From positions 1,948,967 through 2,012,966 of the forward strand of contig NZ_CM001555.1 of the NCBI RefSeq assembly GCF_000275865.1: a stretch of DNA of 64,000 nucleotides, written 5' to 3'. The notes beneath the pieces are model-generated. The model worked only from the letters and a program-made list of their open reading frames with translations, did no database searches and was not told the origin of the DNA. Positions 17,840 to 26,521 of the stretch are shown here, in pieces (within the stretch, counting starts at the first letter, position 1; each line of letters begins with the position of its first letter). The stretch is from Methanofollis liminatans DSM 4140. Its GTDB lineage: Archaea > Halobacteriota > Methanomicrobia > Methanomicrobiales > Methanofollaceae. Position numbers and translations under genes: made by a program.

Positions 17840-18535
17840 ATGCATATCATGGAAGGATTTCTCCCACCGGAATGGTGCCTGTTCTGGTTCATCGTATCGG
17901 CCCCGTTCATCATTTACGGGATGTATCAGATGAGAATACTCATACGGGAAAACCGTGAGACGCTCCCCCTCCTCGCTGTTGCCGGGGCCTTCGTCTTCGT
18001 CCTCTCCTCCCTGAAGTTGCCCTCGGTGACCGGGAGCTGCTCCCACCCGACCGGCACCGGCCTCGGGGCGATCCTCTTTGGCCCCTTCATCACCTCGGTG
18101 CTCGGGTTGATCGTCCTGCTCTACCAGGCGATCTTCCTCGCCCACGGCGGACTCACCACCCTCGGGGCGAACGTCTTCTCGATGGGCATTGCCGGACCGA
18201 TCGTCGGATGGGCAATATATAAAACCTGCACGAAGGCAGACCTCAACACCTACGTCACCGTCTTCCTTGCAGCGGCCCTCGCCGACCTCTTCACCTACGT
18301 CGTCACCTCGGTGCAGCTCGCCCTCGCCTTCCCGGCCGAGAGCGGTGGGTTCGTCACCTCCTTCATCGCCTTCGCCACGGTCTTCGCCGTCACCCAGGTG
18401 CCGCTTGCGATCATCGAAGGCGTGGTCATCGCCTTGGTCTTCAAGTATATCATTGCCGTGCGCGGCGAGATCCTGACAAAACTCGACGTCCTCTCGGCAT
18501 CGGCGGTCGCCCGCCTGAGGGGGGCGATGGCATGA
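17840..18535 (+). CDS. cbiM: Cobalt ECF transporter substrate-binding subunit CbiM
   Basis: Membrane S component for Co(II) uptake. The N-terminus [12 protein letters not shown] carries the hallmark MHI(M)EG metal-binding sequence, with His2 as ligand after Met removal. A second ligand region is [12 protein letters not shown]. There are about 6-7 helices in 231 residues. It starts the cbiMNQO operon, which would feed cobalt to corrinoids needed for methyl transfer in methanogenesis. cbiN begins 4 bases before its stop. Confidence 0.96.
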   Translation: MHIMEGFLPPEWCLFWFIVSAPFIIYGMYQMRILIRENRETLPLLAVAGAFVFVLSSLKLPSVTGSCSHPTGTGLGAILFGPFITSVLGLIVLLYQAIFLAHGGLTTLGANVFSMGIAGPIVGWAIYKTCTKADLNTYVTVFLAAALADLFTYVVTSVQLALAFPAESGGFVTSFIAFATVFAVTQVPLAIIEGVVIALVFKYIIAVRGEILTKLDVLSASAVARLRGAMA

Positions 18536-18825
18536 AGTATCTCGCCGAGATCGCAGCGCTCCTGATCATTCTCCTCTTTGCGGGATCGTTCATTGTCGTC
18601 CTCAACACCGGGGAGCACGAATGGGGCGGAGCCGACGGTGAGGCCGAAGACGTGATCATGGAGATGAGCGGGAACAGTTACGAGCCATGGGCGTCGCCCG
18701 TGTACGAACCCCCCAGCGGCGAGATCGAGTCCCTGTTCTTCAGCCTCCAGACAGCGATCGGGGCGATCGTCATCGGATTCTTCTTCGGGTATTATTACCG
18801 AGGACGTCAGATCACTACAGAATAA
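18532..18825 (+). CDS. cbiN: Cobalt transporter small subunit CbiN
   Basis: A 97-residue protein with two transmembrane helices (about 5-25 and 72-90) separated by an extracytoplasmic acidic loop, the standard CbiN topology. It partners CbiM and is essential for its transport. It overlaps cbiM by 4 bases (ATGA). A T6 tract about 10 bases after its stop could weaken read-through into cbiQ. Confidence 0.9.
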   Translation: MKYLAEIAALLIILLFAGSFIVVLNTGEHEWGGADGEAEDVIMEMSGNSYEPWASPVYEPPSGEIESLFFSLQTAIGAIVIGFFFGYYYRGRQITTE

Positions 18826-18877
18826 AATCTCCCCCCATTTTTTCAATCGCCGGGGCGCAGAGGAGACTGACCAATTG

Positions 18878-19660
18878 ATGGATAACATACTGGAGGACCA
18901 GGCCCACCGGAGCGCCCTGCGCCATCTGGACACACGTCTCAAACTCCTCATCGGCGGCGGCGCCATCCTCCTCGGCCTCCTCTCTCCCTCCCCCCTCGGC
19001 CCGGCGTTTATCGCCGCCACCATGGCGGCAATCACCGTCGGCGTCGCCCTGACCCCGATCAGGTTCTACGCACACCTCCTCACCATCCCGCTCTCCTTTG
19101 CGACGATCTCGGCGGCGGTGATCCTCTTCCTCTCAGGCGGCGGGGAGACACTCTGGGCCGCGGCGATCGGCCCGCTCACCCTGACGGCGACGACCGGATC
19201 GGCAAACCTTGCCGCCCTCATCCTTGCCCGAACCTTTTCCGGGATGTGCGCCCTCTTCTTCATCGCCCTCACCACCCCGATGGCGGAGATCTTCACGGTG
19301 ATGCGGTCGCTTCGCCTGCCGCGGGAGTTCGTCGACCTTTCCATGCTCATCTACCACTTCATCTTCGTCCTAATCGGCGAGGCGGTGGCGACCCGCAACG
19401 CCCAGGAGATGCGCCACGGTTATGTCAGTTTCACCAACGCGATCGCCTCGTTTGCGATGCTGGCCGGAATGCTCTTTGTGCGGGCGTGGGAGAAAGGAGA
19501 AGAACTGATCGTCGCCATGGACGCCCGGTGTTACGACGGCGTCTTCGCCGCTGGCGAGGAGACGGAGGGGGCGAGTCGCCGCCAGATCGCCCTCGTCGCC
19601 GCATATCTCTGCCTCTGCACGGCGGTGACGATCGCCGCGCGGGGCGCCACGATATTCTGA
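18878..19660 (+). CDS. cbiQ: Cobalt ECF transporter transmembrane subunit CbiQ
   Basis: T component coupling CbiMN to the ATPase. It has 260 residues, five or six helices and two cytoplasmic coupling motifs, of which the Ala-Arg-Gly type is seen as ATRNAQEMRHGY and AMDARCYDG. The ATG at 18878 is preceded by AGGAG; a TTG one codon earlier is less likely. The cbiO ATG follows 8 bases after its stop. Confidence 0.92.
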   Translation: MDNILEDQAHRSALRHLDTRLKLLIGGGAILLGLLSPSPLGPAFIAATMAAITVGVALTPIRFYAHLLTIPLSFATISAAVILFLSGGGETLWAAAIGPLTLTATTGSANLAALILARTFSGMCALFFIALTTPMAEIFTVMRSLRLPREFVDLSMLIYHFIFVLIGEAVATRNAQEMRHGYVSFTNAIASFAMLAGMLFVRAWEKGEELIVAMDARCYDGVFAAGEETEGASRRQIALVAAYLCLCTAVTIAARGATIF

Positions 19661-19668
19661 GGATTACC

Positions 19669-20823
19669 ATGACCTGCGCGATTGAATTCCAGGACGTCCA
19701 CTTCGCCTATCAGGACGGATCCGAGTCCCTCAGAGGGATCAGCATCGCCGTGAAAAAAGGGGAGAAGATCGCACTCGTCGGCCCGAACGGGGCCGGAAAG
19801 ACCACTCTTCTCCTGATGTGCAACGGCACCCTGAGGCCGACGAAGGGCCGGGTGCTCCTCGACGGTGAGGCGATCGCCTACGATGCCAGGTCTCTGCGGG
19901 AGGTCCGCCGGAAGGTGGGGCTTGTATTCCAGAACTCAGACGCCCAGCTCTTCGCCCCGACGGTCTGGCAGGACGTGGCCTTCGGGCCGGTAAACCTGGG
20001 GATGCCGGCGGACCGGGTGAAAAGCGTCGTCGCCAGGGCCCTGCACGATGTCGGGCTCGTCGGCTTCGAGAAACGCCCCCCACACCACCTCTCGGGCGGG
20101 GAAAAAAAGAGGGTGGCGATCGCCGGCGTGCTTTCCATGGATCCGGAAGTGATCGTCTTCGACGAACCGACGAGTTCGCTGGACCCGGCGACCGCCGAGG
20201 AGGTGATGGACCTGCTCGACGAGGTGAACCACAGCGGGCGTACGGTGATCCTCTCGACGCACGACGTGGAACTCGCGTACCGCTGGGCCGACACCGTGGT
20301 CCTGATGGACCGGGGCGAGGTGCTCAGCACGGGCACGGCAGAGGCGCTCTTTTCCGACGTCGCACTCCTGCACCGGGCGAGGCTCAAGCCCCCGGTGGTG
20401 ATGGATCTCTTCAGGGAACTTGCCGGGCGCGGCGTCCTTTCGCGGGAGGCGCCGCCCGGAAACGCTCTCGCCTTCACCGACCTCGTCGAGCGGCAGGTGC
20501 TCGGCCGCGTCTCCCCTGACGGTCACGGCAGGATCTACATCGCCGACGTCGGCGACGGGGCGGCGGACCGGGTGAAAACGCTCCTCTCTTCCGGGACGGT
20601 GGAGCGGGTCGGAGCGATGGGCACGAAGGCGAAACGGTTCGCCGGTGACGAGAAGATCGACCTCGACTTTACCTACGGCGTCATAGACAAGTGCCTGCTG
20701 CGGGCGGTGAACGGCGAGAACTCCCTGGTCCTCACCTCGGGCGGGATGGTCGAGCACACCGTCGGGCGTATCGCCGCCTATATGGAAGAGAGCGGACGGG
20801 AGATCGAGGTCCACCTGATCTGA
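19669..20823 (+). CDS. cbiO: Cobalt ECF transporter ATPase CbiO with C-terminal extension
   Basis: ABC ATPase energising cobalt uptake. Walker A is GPNGAGKTT (about 36-44), the signature is LSGGEKKR (about 141-148), and Walker B is VIVFDEPTS (about 162-170) with the switch His in STHD. The ABC domain ends near residue 240. A further 120-140 residues follow, containing GRIYIADVGDG, YGVIDKCLLRAVNGENSLVLTSGGMVEHT and the ending EIEVHLI, which I cannot assign to a named domain. The frame is open 423 bases further upstream inside cbiQ, but the ATG at 19669 is the natural start. Confidence 0.95.
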   Translation: MTCAIEFQDVHFAYQDGSESLRGISIAVKKGEKIALVGPNGAGKTTLLLMCNGTLRPTKGRVLLDGEAIAYDARSLREVRRKVGLVFQNSDAQLFAPTVWQDVAFGPVNLGMPADRVKSVVARALHDVGLVGFEKRPPHHLSGGEKKRVAIAGVLSMDPEVIVFDEPTSSLDPATAEEVMDLLDEVNHSGRTVILSTHDVELAYRWADTVVLMDRGEVLSTGTAEALFSDVALLHRARLKPPVVMDLFRELAGRGVLSREAPPGNALAFTDLVERQVLGRVSPDGHGRIYIADVGDGAADRVKTLLSSGTVERVGAMGTKAKRFAGDEKIDLDFTYGVIDKCLLRAVNGENSLVLTSGGMVEHTVGRIAAYMEESGREIEVHLI

Positions 20824-20870
20824 ACCGACCGCGTCTGCATATTTCCCGGCATCCCCTGACCGTCCCTTCT

Positions 20871-20910
20871 CACAGGTTTCCGTGTTAATGAAACCCTGTG
20901 AACGGTTTCA
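20871..20910 (+). promoter_or_regulatory. Overlapping inverted repeats upstream of ferredoxin/GGR
   Basis: Three arms share one sequence. CACAGGTTTC (20871-20880) pairs with GAAACCCTGTG (20890-20900, one bulged base), and TGAAACC (20889-20895) pairs perfectly with GGTTTCA (20904-20910). The two hairpins exclude each other. They lie between cbiO and the predicted TATA of the ferredoxin gene, so they could be a multi-site operator or the cbiO terminator. Confidence 0.45.
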
Positions 20911-20924
20911 GAGCGGATCGGAAG

Positions 20925-20934
20925 ATACTATTAA
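20925..20934 (+). promoter_or_regulatory. Candidate TATA box for ferredoxin/GGR
   Basis: ATACTATTAA is centred about 25 bases before the TTG at 20954. If this is the TATA box, the mRNA would start at or very near the start codon. Confidence 0.35.
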
Positions 20935-20953
20935 TGGACGGGGAGGATAATTA

Positions 20954-21142
20954 TTGAGTACAATGCTTACGATTCACCGGGAGATATGTGGCTATTGCGG
21001 TGCCTGCGTATCGGTCTGCCCTGAAGGGGCTCTCGAACTGGTCGATGCCTACCTGACCGTCGATACCGGCGCCTGCATCGGCTGCGGGCTGTGTACGAAG
21101 GCCTGCCCGCTCGGAGCCCTGGAGGTGACCGATGAAGAGTGA
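20954..21142 (+). CDS. 2x[4Fe-4S] ferredoxin
   Basis: A 62-residue ferredoxin with two cluster motifs: [12 protein letters not shown] (about 12-23) and [12 protein letters not shown] (about 40-51). The start is TTG 20954, with GGGAGGAT seven bases upstream, or ATG 20963. It overlaps the geranylgeranyl reductase gene by 11 bases. In Methanosarcina a ferredoxin encoded beside GGR is reported to be its electron donor for full lipid saturation; the same pairing here suggests that role. Confidence 0.93.
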   Translation: MSTMLTIHREICGYCGACVSVCPEGALELVDAYLTVDTGACIGCGLCTKACPLGALEVTDEE

Positions 21143-22328
21143 ATACGATATTCTCGTCATCGGCGGCGGCCCCGGCGGAGCGCTCGCGGCATGGACCGCC
21201 GCAAAGGCCGGTCTCTCCGCATGTATCATCGAGAAGCGGCCGGCGATAGGTGCGCCGGTCCGCTGTGCCGAAGGGATCGGAAAAGAACTCTTAAAAGAGT
21301 TCATGGAGCCCGACCCCCGCTGGATCTCTGCCGATATCCAGCGGGCCAGGATCGTCGCCCCTGACGGCACCTCCATCGCCCTCGACGAGGGGCGGGCCGG
21401 CACCGAGGTCGGCTATGTCCTCGACCGGAAGTTCTTCGACCGGGAACTTGTCTGGAAGGCATCTGAGGCAGGTGCCGATGTCTTTGTGAAGACACGGGCA
21501 GTGGCGCCGATCATCGAAGAGGGACGCGTCTGCGGGGCGACGGTGGAGTTCTGCGGGAAGCGGTGCGACATCAGGGCGAAGGTCACCATCGCCGCCGACG
21601 GTGTCGAATCGAAGTTCGCCCGCTGGTGCGGGATCGATACGACCCTGCCCCTCCGTGAGATGATGAGCTGCGCCCAGTACCTCGTCACCGGGATCGACAT
21701 CGACCCCCATTCCAACGACTTCTATCTCGGCGAGGAGGTCGCCCCCCAGGGCTACCTATGGGTGTTTGCCAAGGGGGAGCGGAGCGCGAATATCGGCGTC
21801 GGTATCCCGGCGTCGAAGTCAAAGCCCGGCATGAGGGCGAAAGACTACCTCGACCGCTTCATGAAAGAGCGCTATCCTGAGGGCAGAATCATCGAGTGCG
21901 TCTTTGGCGGAGACCCGGTGAGCAGGCCCCTCTCCTGCACGGTCGCTGACGGCCTGATGATCGTGGGCGACGCTGCACGGGTCGTCGACCCGATCACCGG
22001 CGGCGGTATCGGCAACGCCATGATCACCGGCAGGATGGCTGCCGAAGTGGCGGCAAAGGCGATCGCTGCCGGCGACACCTCGAAGGCGGCCCTGATGCCC
22101 TACGACGAGGGCTGGCGGAGTTCAAAAATGGGCCGGACTCTTGAGCGCAACTACCGGGTGAAAGAGTATTTCATCACCCTCTCTGACGAGAAGATGAACA
22201 CCCTCGCCCGCTCCATCGAAGGGATCAACTTCAGCGAGATCACCGTGATGGCCCTCCTGAAGGAGATCATCAAGCGCAACCCGAAGCTCCTCCTCGAACT
22301 CAAGCACCTCAAGGACTCCCTCGGGTGA
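21132..22328 (+). CDS. Digeranylgeranylglycerophospholipid (geranylgeranyl) reductase
   Basis: Flavoprotein that saturates the isoprenoid chains of archaeal membrane lipids. It is 398 residues. The FAD-binding GxGxxG region is [19 protein letters not shown] (about 8-26), the PxxFxWxFP-like block is [11 protein letters not shown], and the second flavin motif is [21 protein letters not shown] (about 277-297). The gene is coupled to the ferredoxin gene. A T8 terminator follows 55 bases later. Confidence 0.94.
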   Translation: MKSEYDILVIGGGPGGALAAWTAAKAGLSACIIEKRPAIGAPVRCAEGIGKELLKEFMEPDPRWISADIQRARIVAPDGTSIALDEGRAGTEVGYVLDRKFFDRELVWKASEAGADVFVKTRAVAPIIEEGRVCGATVEFCGKRCDIRAKVTIAADGVESKFARWCGIDTTLPLREMMSCAQYLVTGIDIDPHSNDFYLGEEVAPQGYLWVFAKGERSANIGVGIPASKSKPGMRAKDYLDRFMKERYPEGRIIECVFGGDPVSRPLSCTVADGLMIVGDAARVVDPITGGGIGNAMITGRMAAEVAAKAIAAGDTSKAALMPYDEGWRSSKMGRTLERNYRVKEYFITLSDEKMNTLARSIEGINFSEITVMALLKEIIKRNPKLLLELKHLKDSLG

Positions 22329-22350
22329 AACAGGGATCGACAGCACCATC

Positions 22351-22390
22351 AAACCCCGGCAGGTCTCTGCGGGTTTCCTTCCTTTTTTTT
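22351..22390 (+). terminator. Hairpin plus T8 terminator after GGR
   Basis: An imperfect stem of about 10 base pairs (AAACCCCGGCAG against CTGCGGGTTT) with a 4-base loop is followed by a run of eight T at 22383-22390. This is unusually bacterial-looking for an archaeal terminator. Confidence 0.55.
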
Positions 22391-22599
22391 ACACCATCGT
22401 GGCGCGCCCGGCTCCTTTTCGTCATCGCCTCCTTCTTATTACAATAATTTTGCGCAGGAATATGATGCGCATACGGTTCCGTGAGGGGCGGCCAGGAGGC
22501 CCTCTTCACCCTCCCCCTCAACCCGATCGGCAGTGCCTTGATCCCGGACGTTCAACTATGGTCGAGTTTTTCCTCTCGTCGTTACCACGTAGCTTGAGA
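22391..22599. other. Intergenic stretch with no gene
   Basis: Together with the terminator this makes a gap of about 300 bases between GGR and the beta-solenoid protein. It mixes G+C-rich and AT-rich segments. No convincing ORF, RNA or repeat was seen apart from the TATA box at its end. Confidence 0.5.
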
Positions 22600-22609
22600 A
22601 TTATAAATT
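22600..22609 (+). promoter_or_regulatory. TATA box of the beta-solenoid gene
   Basis: ATTATAAATT is centred about 28 bases before the ATG at 22633, the expected archaeal distance for a short leader. Confidence 0.5.
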
Positions 22610-22632
22610 CCCGGGCAGAAAAGTGAATAGAC

Positions 22633-24492
22633 ATGAAGAAGATCCTTGCGCCGGCAGTTGTGGTGTTGCTGGCGATCGCTCTTGTCTTTTCACTGTTCAC
22701 TTTTTTCGGCATGAATAATGCATCCGGTACACCCCCGGGCACGACGCCCGGAGAGGTCGGCACCATCTCCGTTGCATATGACAGAGACGACCTGGATGCA
22801 GGATGGAGCGATTCTGAAGTCTCCTCTATTGCACTGAAGGGCAATGCGATCACCATGGAAGGAAGCGGCGCAACGGTTGAAGGAACGATCATCACCATCA
22901 CCTCTGCCGGAACCTACAGCATCAGCGGCACGCTGGACGACGGGCAGATCATCGTCGACACCGATGACAAAGAGACAGTAAAACTCGTCCTGAATGGAGC
23001 GGCGATCTCCTGTTCCACAAGCGCTCCGATCTCTGTCATCAATGCGGAAAAAACCGTGATCACTCTGGCAGACGGCACGGAGAATACCGTGACTGACGGG
23101 AGCGTCTATATCTTCGAAGATACGGAATCCAACGAGCCCAACGCGGCAATCTTCAGCAAGGACGACCTCACGATCAACGGTGCCGGTTCGCTGACGGTCA
23201 ATGCGCACTACAACAACGGCATCCAGAGCAAAGACGACCTCCGGATCACCGGCGGCAAAATCATCGTCACCGCCGTAAACGACGGGATCAAAGGCAAGGA
23301 CGCGGTTGCGATCAGGGACGGGATCATCACGATCGAAGCGGGTGGCGATGGGATTCAGTCCACCAACGATGAAGACGCCGAGAAGGGATATGTCGCCATC
23401 GAAGGCGGCACTATCACCATCACGGCTGGAACTGACGGCATTCAGGCAGAGACCGGCGTCCTCATCAGCGGCGGCACGATCGCGATCTCATCGGGCGGGG
23501 GCAGCACCAACAGCAGCAGCGGAACCACCCCGGGCAGATGGGAGGGGGGAACCACTGCCGATGAGGGCGACACCTCCAGCAGCGCGAAGGGCATAAAAGC
23601 CGGTGTCGCCGTTACCATCACGGGCGGCACGATCACGGTGGACTCTTCCGACGACGCGGTTCATTCAAACGGCAGCATCACAATCAGCGGCGGAACGATT
23701 GTTCTGGCCTCGGGAGACGACGGCATGCACGCGGACGCTTCCCTGGAAATAAACGGCGGAGACCTTCGCATCACAAAATGCTACGAGGGCCTTGAGAGCG
23801 CGGTCATCACCATCAATGGCGGAACGATCAGGATCGTCGCACGCGATGACGGCATAAACGTCGCGGGGGGCAACGACGGCTCCTCAACAAACGGCCGGCC
23901 CGGACAGAACACCTTTGAAGCCTCAGGCACCTATCACCTGTACATCAACGGCGGATATGTTGTCATCGATGCCACGGGCGACGGCCTCGATTCAAACGGT
24001 TCCATCGATATGACCGGCGGGAGGGTCATCGTCAACGGCCCCACAAACAGCGGCAACGGCGCCCTCGATTATAACGGCGCCTTCAAAATGACCGGCGGGT
24101 TCCTCGTTGCAGCAGGCAGCGCGGGTATGGCGCAGGCACCGGATACGTCGTCCACCCGGTATTCGGTGATGGTGACATATTCATCGGTACAGGCGGCGGG
24201 GACGATGGTTCACATCGAGTCGGCAGACGGCGAAGACATTCTCACCTTCGCACCGGCAAAGGCCTACCAGTCGGTGGTGGTGTGCTCGCCCGACCTGAAA
24301 GAGGGCTCAACCTATGGGGTGTACTCGGGCGGCAGTTCGACCGGCACGGTCGCCGACGGCCTGTACGCGGGGGGAACCTACACCGCCGGCACTCAGGTGA
24401 CCGGGGTGACGATCTCGGGCATCGTCTCCTATGCGGGCTCCTCCAGAGCCGCTCAGCCCGGTGGCAGGTCCCCGGGCGGCATGCCGCAGTGA
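22633..24492 (+). CDS. Secreted or membrane-anchored carbohydrate-binding beta-solenoid protein (DUF4353-like)
   Basis: A 619-residue protein with an N-terminal hydrophobic signal or anchor (about 4-27). The rest is built of short repeats of the type (I)xGGTIxIxSxxDGI, such as ISGGTIVLASGDDGMHADA and INGGTIRIVARDDGINVAGG, predicting a right-handed beta-helix. Asp/Asn/Gly turns could bind calcium or sugar. The family is annotated as a carbohydrate-binding domain in bacteria and archaea. The C-terminus is Ser/Gly/Pro-rich (AQPGGRSPGGMPQ). The coding sequence is slightly less G+C-rich than its neighbours. It probably acts at the cell surface; the ligand is unknown. Confidence 0.8.
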   Translation: MKKILAPAVVVLLAIALVFSLFTFFGMNNASGTPPGTTPGEVGTISVAYDRDDLDAGWSDSEVSSIALKGNAITMEGSGATVEGTIITITSAGTYSISGTLDDGQIIVDTDDKETVKLVLNGAAISCSTSAPISVINAEKTVITLADGTENTVTDGSVYIFEDTESNEPNAAIFSKDDLTINGAGSLTVNAHYNNGIQSKDDLRITGGKIIVTAVNDGIKGKDAVAIRDGIITIEAGGDGIQSTNDEDAEKGYVAIEGGTITITAGTDGIQAETGVLISGGTIAISSGGGSTNSSSGTTPGRWEGGTTADEGDTSSSAKGIKAGVAVTITGGTITVDSSDDAVHSNGSITISGGTIVLASGDDGMHADASLEINGGDLRITKCYEGLESAVITINGGTIRIVARDDGINVAGGNDGSSTNGRPGQNTFEASGTYHLYINGGYVVIDATGDGLDSNGSIDMTGGRVIVNGPTNSGNGALDYNGAFKMTGGFLVAAGSAGMAQAPDTSSTRYSVMVTYSSVQAAGTMVHIESADGEDILTFAPAKAYQSVVVCSPDLKEGSTYGVYSGGSSTGTVADGLYAGGTYTAGTQVTGVTISGIVSYAGSSRAAQPGGRSPGGMPQ

Positions 24493-24587
24493 ACTGACCT
24501 GCAGCAGGGAAAACCCCTGCCCTCTCCGGTGAAAATAAGGGATCTGAAAAGAGTGCCCGGAGATGTGTACTCCGCCAGGCGTCGGTT

Positions 24588-25256
24588 TTAGTCCTCAGCT
24601 TTTTTCAGCTGCCGGTTCAGGATATCAAGGCACTCGCGTTCGGCCTCTTTCTTCGTGAAAACCGTGATCGTGTCGCCCGGCCGGATCCTCACGTTCCCGC
24701 TCGGGATGATCAGTTCGCCGCCGGCACGGCGGATGGCGATGAAAACGAAGTTTTTCACCTCGAGTTCCCTGATCTCGTGGTCGATGAAGGGCGCCCCGTC
24801 CTCGGCCACGAACTCGAAGATCGTCCCGCCGGGGATCGAGGCGAGCTGCTGCAGGTTCGGGTTCTCGGCCCAGTAATAGAGACGGGTCGCCACGAGCTCG
24901 TCGGGGTTCTCGCTGATCTTCACCCCGACCTCCTTGAAAAATGCGGAGTGCTGCTTCTGGTTCACGATGGAGACGACGTTCGTGACGTTGTAGCGCTTTG
25001 CGAGCCAGCAGGTCATCAGGTTCACCGCATCGTCGCTCGTCGTCGCAACAAGGCTCTGGGCCCGGTCGATGCCGGCGTCGTCCAGCACCGAACTGTCGGT
25101 GGAGTCCCCGGTGATCGCAAGCACGTCGTAGTGGTCGAGGATATCGTTGCACTTCGACTCGTCCTGATCGATGACAACGACGCTATCGCCATGTTCCGCC
25201 GAGATCGCCGCCAGGTTTCTCCCGATCCCGCCGAGGCCAACGATGATGATGTACAT
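24588..25256 (-). CDS. trkA: TrkA-type potassium transport regulatory protein
   Basis: Regulatory NAD-binding (RCK) subunit of a K+ channel or transporter. The 222 residues hold a TrkA-N Rossmann domain (IIIVGLGGIGRNLA, about 3-16, with acidic VVVIDQDE) and a TrkA-C domain in the last 80 residues (SGNVRIRPGDTITVF). The frame is open to 25301, but ATG 25256 places the Rossmann strand at the N-terminus and has GGTG upstream. No TrkH-like membrane subunit is adjacent. It is divergent from rnhB, with 56 bases between the starts. Confidence 0.9.
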   Translation of the reverse strand: MYIIIVGLGGIGRNLAAISAEHGDSVVVIDQDESKCNDILDHYDVLAITGDSTDSSVLDDAGIDRAQSLVATTSDDAVNLMTCWLAKRYNVTNVVSIVNQKQHSAFFKEVGVKISENPDELVATRLYYWAENPNLQQLASIPGGTIFEFVAEDGAPFIDHEIRELEVKNFVFIAIRRAGGELIIPSGNVRIRPGDTITVFTKKEAERECLDILNRQLKKAED

Positions 25257-25312
25257 CCACACCAGTTTGCCGCCCCACGCTTGAAATATCTTGTGCATCA
25301 ACCCCTGTACCG

Positions 25313-25951
25313 ATGATCTGCGGGGTCGACGAAGCGGGAAAAGGGGCGGTGCTCGGGCCGATGGTCGTGGGAGGGGTCGGGTGCGAGGAGATGGGCGACC
25401 TGCCGCCCGGCGTGAAGGACTCCAAGGCCCTCACGCCGAAACGCCGGGCGACGCTGTACGACGAGATCACCGGTTCGTTCCCCTGGACCGTGATCGAGGT
25501 TTCGGCCGCGGAGATCGACCATCTCAGAGAGGAGATGAGCATGAACACAATCGTGGCGCGGGCGCACGCCGGGGTGATCGCCGCCCTCGCCCCGCAGACC
25601 GCCTATGTCGATGCCTGCGACGTCAACGAAGAGCGCTACGCCGCCACGGTCACCGCCCTCGGATCGCCGTGCCCGGTCATTGCCCGACACCACGCCGACG
25701 CCCTCTTCCCGGTCGTCAGCGCCGCCTCTATCGTCGCCAAGGTGAGCCGCGACCGGCGGATCATAGAACTTCAGGAAGCGTTCGGCGCGATCGGGAGCGG
25801 TTATCCCTCCGACACCGTCACCATCGCCTATCTGAGGGAACAGATCAGGGCCGACGGCGTGCCGCCGGTCTTCGCCCGGAGGAGCTGGAAGACGGTGGAG
25901 GAGATGATGAAGGACCGCCGCCAGCGAAGCCTCGGGGACTTTTTTGCCTGA
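25313..25951 (+). CDS. rnhB: Ribonuclease HII
   Basis: Removes ribonucleotides and RNA primers from RNA:DNA hybrids. The 212 residues include the active-site segments VDEAGKGAVLGP (Asp5, Glu6), YVDACDVN and HHADALFPVVSAASIVAKVSRD. The usual GRG after the first acid pair reads GKG here. Co-location with the replication genes of the window is loose. Confidence 0.95.
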   Translation: MICGVDEAGKGAVLGPMVVGGVGCEEMGDLPPGVKDSKALTPKRRATLYDEITGSFPWTVIEVSAAEIDHLREEMSMNTIVARAHAGVIAALAPQTAYVDACDVNEERYAATVTALGSPCPVIARHHADALFPVVSAASIVAKVSRDRRIIELQEAFGAIGSGYPSDTVTIAYLREQIRADGVPPVFARRSWKTVEEMMKDRRQRSLGDFFA

Positions 25952-25970
25952 ACACTGCCAGAATACAGCG

Positions 25971-26222
25971 TTATTCACCGCCAAAAATGGCGCGCTTCAG
26001 GAGGGCAAGGTCTATGACCGAGAGGGCAAGCCCGGGCACGAGAACCGTCGTGACAAAACCCGGCGGGGTTATGACATATCCTGCAAGTGCAGGGAGGAAG
26101 GGAGCAGCATCAGAGAAGATCATCAGATCGATACCGGTGTGCTGGAGCAGAACCGTCAACGATGCCGTCAGGAAAACGCACCCGAGGAGGGCAGCACAGG
26201 GCTTCACATCGGAGAATTTCAT
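25971..26222 (-). CDS. Small two-helix membrane protein, unknown
   Basis: An 83-residue protein from the ATG at 26222, which has GGTGAT six bases upstream. It has two or three hydrophobic segments (PCAALLGCVFLTASLTVLL and a longer one in the middle) and ends RAIFGGE. The frame extends to 26318, but the extra residues are poorly supported. I do not recognise a family. A TATA-like AT-rich stretch (about 26310-26330) lies upstream on this strand. Confidence 0.55.
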   Translation of the reverse strand: MKFSDVKPCAALLGCVFLTASLTVLLQHTGIDLMIFSDAAPFLPALAGYVITPPGFVTTVLVPGLALSVIDLALLKRAIFGGE

Positions 26223-26521
26223 CATATCACCTGTCATCCAGGACCGCCCTGCCGGAGAGAAGATCCCCATCGTCACCGGGCCGGTGAGGCCGTCCAGATA
26301 GATAGTGCCAATACACAATATAATATATAATGGTTTCTATAATTCAAAGCACTATTTACAGACGCCTCTAAAAAATACCCCATCCTGGCAACGGAAATCT
26401 CCATTCTCCCCATTCTACAGGACAACGATCCAAGAACCCGATCGTATTCCCGGATTCCTGGAGATTGCCTGATCCAGGCAAGAACCCTTTATCAGGATGC
26501 GGCGACCACCACTAATCTCAG

